A DNA stretch of 48,055 nucleotides from NCBI RefSeq assembly GCF_901875635.1, contig NZ_CABFMN010000108.1, forward strand, positions 1 to 48,055, in the 5' to 3' direction. Of this stretch, positions 7,635 to 15,158 are shown in pieces. Origin of the DNA: Xylophilus ampelinus. Its GTDB lineage: Bacteria > Pseudomonadota > Gammaproteobacteria > Burkholderiales > Burkholderiaceae_C. The position numbers and the translations under genes were made by a program. The notes beneath the pieces are model-generated. The model was not told the origin of the DNA. It saw nothing but the letters and a program-made list of their open reading frames with translations, and ran no database searches. How positions within the stretch are numbered: position 1 is the stretch's first letter; each line of letters starts with the position of its first letter.

Positions 7635-8836
7635 AGTGCGGCCTCCGTGCCGAGAATCGTGGTGGCCTGTGTCGCAAAACCCGCACCCAGGCTGTGCACC
7701 AGCCCGACCTCTGCGCCTTGGACCTGCCGGTCGCCGCAGCAGCCGCGCAGCTGCTCCACCACCTCGAGGAAGTGCAGCAGCGACCCGGGCATGCCTGGGT
7801 GCGCGAAGGAGAGCAGGCCTCCATGGGTGTTGATCGGGACGCTACCGCCGTAGGTGATCTGCCGATCGGCCACGAAGCGGCCGCCCTCCCCCTTCGGGCA
7901 GAAGCCCAGGTCCTCGAGCATCATGATCACCGTGCCGGTGAAGCAGTCGTAGACACCGGCCACGTCGATGTCGCGCGGGCCGACGCCTGCCATTGCATAG
8001 GCCTTCGCGCTCGACTGCACCGCGCCGGTGGTGGTGAGCGAAGGCATCAGGAAGATGTGCTCGTGGGTGTAGCACTCCCCGCCGCCGAGGATGTAGACGG
8101 GCTTGCCCGCGAAGTCGCCGACCCGGTCGCCGGACGTGACGACGAAGGCCGCAGCCCCGTCGGAGATGAGCGAACAGTCGAGCTTGTGGTACGGCGTCGT
8201 CACCCAGCCGGAGCCCAGCACGTCGTCGACGGTGATCGGCTCCGTCATCTGCGCGCCCGGCGTGCGCATCGCATGCTCGCGATGAATGACGGCGACTTGG
8301 GCGAACTGCTCGGAGGTGGTCCCAAACTCCTTCATGTGGCGATGTGCCGTCATCGCGAAGGTATTCGCAACGGGAATGCCGAACGGCATCTCGTATTGCT
8401 GGTCACGGCTCTCGGTCATCGAGCGCAGCGCCAGGTCGGGAGACAGGCCGGTCAGCAGGCTGTCGGCACCCAGCACGAGCACGTTGTTCGCAAGGCCGCC
8501 GCTGACGGCGGCGGCGGCGATGTTGAACATCGTGGCCGCAGTGGCGCCGGACACCTGCAAGGTGTTCGAAAACGTGGGCGTGATGCCGAAGTACTCGCTG
8601 AACGCGACGCTGAAGCGGTGAAACGTCGCGGCGAAAGCGGCGCTCGTCAGCACGCCGTCGATCGCGCCTCGCTCGATGCCCGCGTCCGCGAGCGCGGCCT
8701 TCGCCGCATCGCTTGCCAGGGCCAGGACGCTGCGGCCCGGCACGCGGCCGACGGCAGACCGGCCAGCCCCGACGATGGCCGCCCGACCCCTGAGGCTTCG
8801 CACGCTCGGCGTCGAGCCGCCGGAAGGAATTGACAT
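7631..8836 (-). CDS. Thiolase-fold acyl-CoA enzyme (SCP2-thiolase/Ltp-like), no nucleophilic Cys
   Basis: This is a 401-residue thiolase-superfamily protein with the motifs YDCFT (296-300), HGG (338-340) and HPG (346-348). The usual nucleophilic cysteine near residue 90 is absent: the corresponding segment reads TLQVSGATAATM at about 92-103. This is the pattern of thiolase-like retro-aldolases and related enzymes that need a DUF35 partner, and the next gene is exactly such a partner. A plausible role is removal of a short acyl unit from an aromatic or alicyclic acyl-CoA. A weak ribosome site (GAGG) precedes the ATG at 8836. One copy of a 76-bp repeat lies 88 bases upstream. Confidence 0.85.
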   Translation of the reverse strand: MSIPSGGSTPSVRSLRGRAAIVGAGRSAVGRVPGRSVLALASDAAKAALADAGIERGAIDGVLTSAAFAATFHRFSVAFSEYFGITPTFSNTLQVSGATAATMFNIAAAAVSGGLANNVLVLGADSLLTGLSPDLALRSMTESRDQQYEMPFGIPVANTFAMTAHRHMKEFGTTSEQFAQVAVIHREHAMRTPGAQMTEPITVDDVLGSGWVTTPYHKLDCSLISDGAAAFVVTSGDRVGDFAGKPVYILGGGECYTHEHIFLMPSLTTTGAVQSSAKAYAMAGVGPRDIDVAGVYDCFTGTVIMMLEDLGFCPKGEGGRFVADRQITYGGSVPINTHGGLLSFAHPGMPGSLLHFLEVVEQLRGCCGDRQVQGAEVGLVHSLGAGFATQATTILGTEAAL

Positions 8837-8923
8837 TGTGATCGTCCTCGTATCCCAATTGGCACGCCAGACTATAACCCTACCAACCGCTCGTTTGGCT
8901 TGCTCAGGCTTTTACTGCCGTGC

Positions 8924-8999
8924 GGTGTAGTAGTCATGTTCCATAAATGTAGTAACCGCATTCCATTGCGTCAGTCAATCTGATCGACCCGCGTCGCGG
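8924..8999. repeat. 76-bp direct repeat, copy 1
   Basis: This segment matches 10230-10305 in the same orientation, with two mismatches (positions 8970 and 8983). It begins GGTGTAGTAGTCATG and ends GACCCGCGTCGCGG. Inside it, TGTAGTA occurs twice (8926-8932 and 8948-8954), 22 bp apart, which is two helical turns. Read on the minus strand it holds TTGACT, a possible -35, and it lies upstream of the thiolase gene. It also overlaps the end of the LysR remnant. Confidence 0.9.
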
Positions 9000-9588
9000 T
9001 CCGCGGGCTCCCATCGCAGCAACTCCGGCAGCAGAGCGACGCCCAATCCGCGATGCAGCATTTCGTGTAGCAACCATTGGCTTCGCCTTTCGACGATCGC
9101 CATCTGCTTCAGCAACGCTTCCTGGATTTCTCCCGTGCTTTCAACTTGCTGGCGGACGTCGAACATGCTGAGCCAGCGCACCAGACCAGTGGGCGGATGC
9201 AATGGCTCGCAGCGCAGCGGGGTGCCGGCAACGCAAAGCCGATGTCCAGCAGGTCGGTGTGCAGGCCCTTGAGTTGCTGCGAGAACGGCAGCTCGAAGAT
9301 GCGGATACCCAGTTCTGGCTCTTCCTCACGGCTGCGCGCCAGCAGCGAGGCGATGCGCGGCTGGGCCGGGCTGTCGCATATGGCGATACGCAGGAAGCCC
9401 TGGTAGCCCTGCGCGGCGCCATTGGCGGCCTGGACGGCGTGGTCTACCGTAGCCAGCACGCGGCGGGCTTCGCCCAGCAGCACTTGGCCGGCCCAGGTCA
9501 GACGCATCTGGCGCGTACTGCGGTCGAACAGCGCCACGCCCAGCGAGCGCTCCAGCTCGCGCATCGTGCGTGAGACGGATGGCCATCC
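8977..9588 (-). pseudogene. LysR-family regulator remnant
   Basis: A LysR gene is recognisable from the second half of its helix-turn-helix: PSVSRTMRELERSLGVALF, then DRSTRQMRLTWAG. It continues through the first part of the effector domain (FLRIAICDSPAQPRI, LLDIGFALP). The first 35 or so codons are gone. After LLDIGFALP the frame changes and a second piece (GLGVALLPELLRWEP) follows, too short for the missing middle. The 5' side is joined directly to a transposase fragment near 9585. Its original target was probably one of the neighbouring catabolic operons. Confidence 0.75.
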
Positions 9589-10267
9589 TGACATTGGCGA
9601 TTTCATCGACGGACGCCTCGGCGCGCGAGGTTGAAATTGGTCGCCCCGATCTGTAGCGGTCGCCATATTCCATGAGAGCACCTTCGTTGTTGGACAGGTA
9701 GGCGCGCAACCCCTGGCAGTGAAGCAGAAACTTTCCCACCGCCGGGCCGAATTGGTCTCCGTTCAGGTAGATCGCCTCTTGTGCAAGGTGGCTCAGCGCC
9801 CGCAGTGCCCGACCTGCATCGGAGGCGTAGCCGTTCCAGACAAGGTCGCGAAGTCGTTCGACGTCGACCCTGATGTAGTCGAGGCCGGCTTGGTGCTTCG
9901 GCCGCAGGGCATAGATGCCGGCCAGCGCCTGCTCGATGTGACGCACACGCATCGAGATGTGCCACCAGTCGAGGATGTGGCGCACCTGCCCTCCCGTCGC
10001 AGTGCACACGAGGTTGGGCAGTGCAGGCTCGCCGTCGCTGATGGCAGTGACCGGGCGACCCGGTTGCCAGCCCCGAGCGAGCAGCGCAGCTCTGACGGCC
10101 TGCGCCGGCTGTGCAGCGCCCAGAGGCGCCAGTGCAAAGCGCTGCGGCGGCCTCCCCGCGGTCTCGACCTTGCCAACCGTCACGTCGAGGTGACGACTGT
10201 GGTGACCCGGTGCAGGTGTGCTCCCGTGAGGTGTAGTAGTCATGTTCCATAAATGTAGTAACCGCAT
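9586..10267 (-). mobile_element. ISKra4-type transposase fragment
   Basis: The minus strand encodes the middle of a DDE transposase of the ISKra4 type. Segments include ISDGEPALPNLVCTATGG, HILDWWHISMRVRHIEQAL and YRSGRPISTSRAEASVDEIA. The last segment normally continues into a basic terminal stretch with KRRRMRWSP. Here it stops at VDEIANVRM and runs straight into LysR coding sequence, so the C terminus is lost. The N-terminal half is also missing: reading starts within repeat copy 2. It is therefore inactive. Assignment to ISKra4 rather than ISL3 rests on remembered motif order. Confidence 0.7.
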
Positions 10268-10305
10268 TCCATTGCATCAGTCAATCTGGTCGACCCGCGT
10301 CGCGG
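10230..10305. repeat. 76-bp direct repeat, copy 2
   Basis: This is the partner of 8924-8999, 74 of 76 bases identical and in the same orientation. It sits directly upstream of the transposase fragment as read on the minus strand. The sequence on the far side (10306 onward) does not match the flank of copy 1. The homology therefore ends abruptly after GCGTCGCGG. Confidence 0.9.
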
Positions 10306-10495
10306 ACGTGTCCATCACAGTCCGCGTGAATCGGCGATCAGGTAGACTATTCGGCTGCGGGAAACCGGCCGGCAGCTGCAGCGGGCGGAAGCAATAAGCG
10401 ACTGATACGGATTGGCTGCTGCCAGCATGGTCTATGCTCATGCCCGCGTAGCAAAGCGTCGATCGACCGCAGCGCCGACGGGAACTGACAAACCC

Positions 10496-10900
10496 ATGTC
10501 GCGTTCACCGATCGCCTGTATGAGCCTCGACCTCCGACAACTGGATGAGGTCATGATTCATATGCCGAGTCATTTGGCCAGTTTGGTTCGTTGGCTGGTG
10601 GCAAGCGCTGACCTGCAGCGTCTGACCGCGCTTCTTGAAGCTTGGTCGACTCAATCCAACATCATTCCTTGCCTCGTACCGGACTGGAGCAGGTATGCGG
10701 AACAATGCATTAAAGTGGTCATCGAGGCGGAGCAGACTCCCGGCGAGACGCCGGTCGTCCTTCACCCCTCAACCATGACGCTGACCGCCTACGCGACGTC
10801 AGCGGCGATGCAGAAACGCTACGTGCCCGTCTCAACCTGCGCGTCGCCGCTTTATCTGGCGTCGCTGGTCGCCGCAGCTGTTGAAGGCGCAAACGCCTGA
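10496..10900 (+). CDS. Hypothetical protein, 134 residues
   Basis: This open frame lies on the plus strand between the IS scar and the BenD-like gene, where little else is encoded. The ATG at 10496 gives 134 residues, and the frame stays open further upstream to 10412. Its bases are noticeably less GC-rich at third codon positions than the neighbouring genes, which suggests a separate origin. No family is recognised. The protein is mixed alpha/beta in character, with a leucine-rich stretch around LASLVRWLVASADLQRLTALL and no signal peptide or zinc motif. The opposite strand also has an 86-codon frame here, so it may not be a gene at all. Confidence 0.3.
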   Translation: MSRSPIACMSLDLRQLDEVMIHMPSHLASLVRWLVASADLQRLTALLEAWSTQSNIIPCLVPDWSRYAEQCIKVVIEAEQTPGETPVVLHPSTMTLTAYATSAAMQKRYVPVSTCASPLYLASLVAAAVEGANA

Positions 10901-10915
10901 ATCCGGTCGACTGTC

Positions 10916-11770
10916 TCAGCCGGTGTCGCCGCCCGCCACGGGCAGCGTGATCCCTGTGATGTAGGCTGCTTCGGCAGATGCAAGGAACAGGATGGCTGCC
11001 GCCTGCTCGTCGGGCGTCCCGTAGCGCTTGAGGAAGGTCGAGGATATGGTCTGGTCGACGATGGCTTGGTACCAAGCCTGTTGCTCGTCGTTCATCTTTT
11101 CGGTGTTGCGCGGGATTCGGCGCGGGCCGACATCGGTGCCCCCCGGCGCCACCGCGTTGACGCGGATGCCGCACTGCGCGTACTCGAAGGCCAGGCAGGT
11201 GGTCAGCGCGTTCACGCCACCCTTGGCCGCCGAGTACGGCACCCGGTGGACGCCACGCGTGGCAGTGGACGAGACGTTGACGATTGCACCGCCGCCCTGG
11301 CGCAGCATGTGCGGCAGCACCGCATGGCAGCACCAAAGCGTCGGGTACAGCGAGCGATTGATCTCAGCAACGATCTGCGCCTCGGTATAGTGCTCGAAGG
11401 GCTGGACCCTGATCGTGCCGCCGACGTTGTTGACTAGCACATCGATGCGTCCGTTCAGTTTCGCGGCGCGGTTCATCATGCGGCGGCAGGCAGCGTACTG
11501 TTCGACATCGGCGATCAGCACGGTGGCGTTTCCGCCAGCGGCGCGCGCCTCGTCGGCTACTTCGTGCGCAATCTTCGAGCGGTCCGCGAGTACCACGTAG
11601 GCGCCTTCTCGTGCGAGCGCGAGCGCGGTCTCGCGGCCGATACCCTGAGCGGCGCCAGTGACCACCGCGGTCCTGCCCTCGAAACGCCTGCGCGCCGGTT
11701 CGGACGTGCGCGCAGGCGCGGACAGGCGCTTGCCGGAGCCGTCGTGGGTGCGGTTTGATGCCTTTATCAT
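10916..11770 (-). CDS. benD: Benzoate cis-diol dehydrogenase, BenD/XylL-like SDR
   Basis: This short-chain dehydrogenase closely follows the BenD/XylL pattern, oxidising 1,6-dihydroxycyclohexa-2,4-diene-1-carboxylate to catechol and CO2 with NAD+. The cofactor motif TGAAQGIG is at 38-45, and the catalytic S168, Y179 and K183 (YSAAK) are in place. The subfamily hallmarks FEHYTEAQI, PTLWCCHAVLPHML and RVNAVAPGG are clear. At 284 residues it is about 24 longer than BenD because of an N-terminal arginine/serine-rich extension. A later start near residue 25 is possible, but the ATG at 11770 overlaps the transporter stop (ATGA), which favours the long form. The Rieske oxygenase 1 genes upstream provide its substrate. 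Confidence 0.85.
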   Translation of the reverse strand: MIKASNRTHDGSGKRLSAPARTSEPARRRFEGRTAVVTGAAQGIGRETALALAREGAYVVLADRSKIAHEVADEARAAGGNATVLIADVEQYAACRRMMNRAAKLNGRIDVLVNNVGGTIRVQPFEHYTEAQIVAEINRSLYPTLWCCHAVLPHMLRQGGGAIVNVSSTATRGVHRVPYSAAKGGVNALTTCLAFEYAQCGIRVNAVAPGGTDVGPRRIPRNTEKMNDEQQAWYQAIVDQTISSTFLKRYGTPDEQAAAILFLASAEAAYITGITLPVAGGDTG

Positions 11771-13101
11771 TGCTGGTACTCCGCAGCGGCCTCGGTGCGT
11801 TCTCTACCGATCCTGAGGATTACCAGGCCGAGAGCCGCGAGCGCCAGTGGAGCGATCAGCGCAAGATAGAATCCAGACGGGCCGCCCTTTTCGAGAAACC
11901 AGCCACCGCTCGCCGAGCCCAGAATCGCGCCAACGCGGCCAAGCCCGATCGCCCACCCCGTCGCTGTGGCGCGTAGCGCCGTTGGATAGACCTCCGCCAC
12001 AACATAGTTGAGCACTAGTTGCTGTCCACCAATTCCTATTGCGGCACCTGCTCCCAGCGCCAGAACCAGCGTCCAGTTGGTGCCGCTGTGGGCAAGCGCG
12101 AAACACATCGCCATGCCGAGCAAGAACATGGCGAGGAGCAACATCCTGATGTTGACCTTTGGCAGGATGGTCGCAAGCGGAATCGCGAAGATCACGAACA
12201 TAGTGTTGACAACGACGGTTCCCAGCGGTGCGGACTCGGGAGCGAATCCGGTTGCCTTCAGCACGGTCGGAAACCACGACAGGAACATGAACCATGCGAC
12301 CCAGTTGAACATGTAGATCAACCAGATCGCGGCGGTGTTGCGCCCCAGGCGGCGGGAGAAGAGTGAGGCGACGCGAGCGGGGGCCTCCGCTTCGGGTACA
12401 TGGTAGATGCCGCCGGCCGGCATGCTCGGTGCGATCTGACGCACGATGTGCTCGATCCTTCTGTTCGCGTCTTCGGACTTCGATCGTGCGATAAAACGCA
12501 GCGATTCCGGTAGAGACGCGAGGATCACAGCGAGCAAGACCAAAGGCACCAGGCCGCCCACTATGAAAATTCCCTGCCACCCAGTGTGCGGCAGTATTCT
12601 AGAAGCAAGGAGCCCCCCGAGAATGGCACCGGCCGGCAAACCCAAAATGACGCTTGTCATCATCGTGCTGCGGCGATTCGCTGGGCAGTATTCCGCGGTA
12701 AGCGCCAGCACGATCGGCGTCGCGCCGCCCATGCCGAGTCCGGCGATGAAACGCAGTGCCAGGATTTGATCGGTGCTGGTTGCCCACGCCGTTGCAAGGG
12801 TAGCTCCGGCAAAGACGCCGACTGCCCAGGCCACCATCGGCCTCCGTCCGAACTTGTCTGCCAGCAGACCGAATACCATCGCACCCAGAACCATGCCGAC
12901 GATGCCCGCCGTCAATATCGGCGCAAGTGCGGCAGCCTTCAGATTGAAGGCCTGCAGGATAGCCGGCCCAGTGAAGGCCATGGCCTGTGTGTCGAAGCCA
13001 TCGCAAAGGGCGACCAGGAAACAGAGTCCGAAAATCCTCCATTGCAGCGGACTAAGGCGCGACTGATCGATCAAATCCGGTATGGACGTGGTGGTGGACA
13101 T
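11767..13101 (-). CDS. MFS aromatic acid:H+ symporter (BenK/PcaK-like)
   Basis: This is a 444-residue major facilitator with twelve predicted membrane segments in two halves. The loop 2-3 signature is GLLADKFGRRPMVAWAVG. The N-terminal stretch LSPLQWRIFGLCFLVALCDGFDTQAM, given here only in outline, carries the acidic DGFD motif of the aromatic acid:H+ symporter (AAHS) family, which imports benzoate, protocatechuate and 4-hydroxybenzoate. It lies between the BenAB-like oxygenase and the BenD-like dehydrogenase and overlaps the latter, so a benzoate-type acid is the likely cargo. The 191 bases between the oxygenase and this gene show no clear hairpin. Confidence 0.88.
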   Translation of the reverse strand: MSTTTSIPDLIDQSRLSPLQWRIFGLCFLVALCDGFDTQAMAFTGPAILQAFNLKAAALAPILTAGIVGMVLGAMVFGLLADKFGRRPMVAWAVGVFAGATLATAWATSTDQILALRFIAGLGMGGATPIVLALTAEYCPANRRSTMMTSVILGLPAGAILGGLLASRILPHTGWQGIFIVGGLVPLVLLAVILASLPESLRFIARSKSEDANRRIEHIVRQIAPSMPAGGIYHVPEAEAPARVASLFSRRLGRNTAAIWLIYMFNWVAWFMFLSWFPTVLKATGFAPESAPLGTVVVNTMFVIFAIPLATILPKVNIRMLLLAMFLLGMAMCFALAHSGTNWTLVLALGAGAAIGIGGQQLVLNYVVAEVYPTALRATATGWAIGLGRVGAILGSASGGWFLEKGGPSGFYLALIAPLALAALGLVILRIGRERTEAAAEYQQ

Positions 13102-13292
13102 ATGGTTTCCTCGTTATTCGATCGGACATCCGGGGGATATAAAGCTCGGACGCTTCTGCCTCGACGCCGGGAGCTGGTCGGCGTTGGGCAATGGCAATCT
13201 CCGTCGGAATCCCGCAAGGCCGCTGGGGACAGCCGCTCCGGCGCCCACACGCTTGGTGCCCGCCCGCCCGACGACGCCTTCGCCGCCGCCGC

Positions 13293-13793
13293 TTACACGC
13301 TGTAGATGTCCAGCACCGTGTCGATCAGGTCGTTCAAAACCACGATCTTCTTCTTGCGGATGCGCCATCCGCCACCTTCGGCCGGGACGAGTAGGTAGTC
13401 GTAGCGGCCGAAGAAGTGCTGTTCCGCGTTGCGCCTGAAGAGGTGGGCGACGAAGCTCGCGCTGACGCTGCAGGTCCCGTCGGCCGCCGGCGTCGCCAGA
13501 ATGTTCGAGACGACGTGGCAGGTGCGCGGCATCGGATTCGATGCCGCCGACCGCCCAGTGCGCAACCGGAACACGCGGTCCTCGAGGCCCGTACGGTCGC
13601 CGTAGTAGATGAGCGATATCTCGGTCTGCGGGTCGGTGGTCAGCTCGTTGTCGGAATCCCACGAAGGGATCCAATACTCGGCCTGCCGGTCGAACAACGC
13701 GAGCCAGTCGTCCCAGCGCTTCTCGTCGACGTACAAAGCCTCGCGGTACAGCAGCTCCGTCACCGATTGCGTCGTCGTGCCGATGCCTGTCAT
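13293..13793 (-). CDS. benB: Rieske oxygenase 1, beta subunit (BenB-like)
   Basis: This 166-residue small subunit has the SnoaL-like cone fold of ring-hydroxylating dioxygenases and packs against the alpha subunit to form an alpha3-beta3 oxygenase. Recognisable family stretches are RWDDWLALFDRQAEYWIP, SLIYYGDRTGLEDRVFRL and TCHVVSN. The length matches BenB and XylY (about 162). The start ATG at 13793 overlaps the alpha stop in an ATGA, so a longer reading from 13835 was rejected. It has no metal site; its role is structural. Confidence 0.9.
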   Translation of the reverse strand: MTGIGTTTQSVTELLYREALYVDEKRWDDWLALFDRQAEYWIPSWDSDNELTTDPQTEISLIYYGDRTGLEDRVFRLRTGRSAASNPMPRTCHVVSNILATPAADGTCSVSASFVAHLFRRNAEQHFFGRYDYLLVPAEGGGWRIRKKKIVVLNDLIDTVLDIYSV

Positions 13794-15124
13794 TGCCCGC
13801 CCTCCTGATCGACGGGGGCCATCAGTTGGGCCCAACGTGCATGCTGGGCGAGGAAGATGCCTTCATCGGACGCCTTGTGGCCGCTGCTACCCGGTTGGAT
13901 GCCGAGTTCCTGCGCGAGGTCGTCCTGGCCGGCGACCTCGTGCGCTTGGCCGCGCGACATGTCGCTCCAGCGCACCACGCTGTACTGGCTGCAGCCCACC
14001 TGGCTCTCGTTGAACTCGGTCAGGTCGTCGGGCGTGGCCATGCCCGAGGCGTTGAAGAAATCCTCGTACTGGCGGATGCGCTTGGCGCGCAACTCGGGCG
14101 CCTCGCCCACCGGCGCGAAGCAGTAGATCGTGACCTCGGTGCGGTCGACTGAAAGTGGTCGGAACATGCGAATCTGCGTGCCCATCTGGTCCATCAGGAA
14201 CATGTTCGGGTAGACGAGCAGGTTACGCGAGCGGTTGACAGCCCAGTCGGCCTTCTCCTTGCCCATCGAGGCCGCGAGTTCCTCGCGCCGCGACCAGATC
14301 GGGCGGTCCTGCGGATTGGTGACGCTGGACCACAGCATGGTGTGGCCGTTGCCCAGGTCGTAGTAGCCGCCGCGGAAGCGGTTGAAGTCGCCCACCGCCA
14401 TCACCTTCAGCGCCTGCCCGGCGGCATTGATCGCGGCGCGGTTCTTGATCATCTGCACGTAGTTGGCGTGCACTGAGTCGACGTGGTAGCCGTCGACGCC
14501 GTTCTCGGCCTGCAGCTTCCAGTTGCCGCGGTAGGTGTAGACCGAGCGGCCCTTGAGCACCTCGATGCCCTTGGGCGACTGCTCGACCACGATGTCGATG
14601 AAGGTCTTGCTGTCGGCGAGATAGTCGATCAGCGGCTCGGCGTCGCGGTTGAGCGTGGCGAAGAGGAAGCCGCGGTAGCTTTCGAGCCGCACCTTGGTCA
14701 GGCCGTGCTTGCTCTTGTCGAAGCCTTGCGGATACCCGGCACCGTCCTCATTCATTGGCGCCAGCAAGTTACCCTTCGCGTCAAACGCCCAGCCGTGGAA
14801 GCTGCAGACGAAGTTGCTCGCACTGCCCTTGGCATTGCGGCACAGCGTAGCGCCTCGATGCGAGCAGATGTTCACGAACGCGTTCAGCGCGCCGGTCTTG
14901 TCCCGGTTCACCACCACCGGCGTGCGGCCGATCCAACTCGTCACGTAATCCTTGGGCTTGGGCAGCTGGCTTTCGTGGGCGACGTAGACCCACACTTTCT
15001 CCCAGACCCGCTTCTGCTCGAGCTCAAACAATTCGGGGTCGACAAAGATGCGCCTGTCTACGGCGCGCACGCCGTCCTCGTGGCGGACGACGTCGTCGAG
15101 CATGGTTTTCGGAGCAGCGTCCAT
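13790..15124 (-). CDS. benA: Rieske oxygenase 1, alpha subunit (BenA-like benzoate dioxygenase)
   Basis: This 444-residue terminal oxygenase would add both atoms of O2 to a benzoate-type ring. The Rieske cluster ligands are C87/H89 (CSHRG) and C107/H110 (CSFHGW). The mononuclear iron site is in ENGVDGYHVDSVH, with H214 and H219 and the electron-bridging D211. Length and motif spacing match BenA/XylX. ATG 15124 is preferred over an upstream frame start at 15187 because AAAGGA precedes it. Benzoate dioxygenase needs the BenC reductase, and no BenC-type (ferredoxin-FAD-NAD) gene is visible. The electron donor must be encoded elsewhere or be shared. It starts 34 bases after the alpha subunit of oxygenase 2. 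Confidence 0.9.
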   Translation of the reverse strand: MDAAPKTMLDDVVRHEDGVRAVDRRIFVDPELFELEQKRVWEKVWVYVAHESQLPKPKDYVTSWIGRTPVVVNRDKTGALNAFVNICSHRGATLCRNAKGSASNFVCSFHGWAFDAKGNLLAPMNEDGAGYPQGFDKSKHGLTKVRLESYRGFLFATLNRDAEPLIDYLADSKTFIDIVVEQSPKGIEVLKGRSVYTYRGNWKLQAENGVDGYHVDSVHANYVQMIKNRAAINAAGQALKVMAVGDFNRFRGGYYDLGNGHTMLWSSVTNPQDRPIWSRREELAASMGKEKADWAVNRSRNLLVYPNMFLMDQMGTQIRMFRPLSVDRTEVTIYCFAPVGEAPELRAKRIRQYEDFFNASGMATPDDLTEFNESQVGCSQYSVVRWSDMSRGQAHEVAGQDDLAQELGIQPGSSGHKASDEGIFLAQHARWAQLMAPVDQEGGQ

Positions 15125-15158
15125 GGCAGGTTCCTTTGAAAAGCGGTTGAAGCGGCCG

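Noticed and set aside
8924..10305. The 76-bp repeats as target-site duplication or IS inverted ends
   Set aside because: They are direct, not inverted, and far longer than target duplications. The element between them lacks both transposase ends.
10888..10915. Small hairpin AGGCG-TTTG-CGCCT after the BenD-like gene as a terminator
   Set aside because: The stem has only five base pairs and no T-tract follows on the minus strand.
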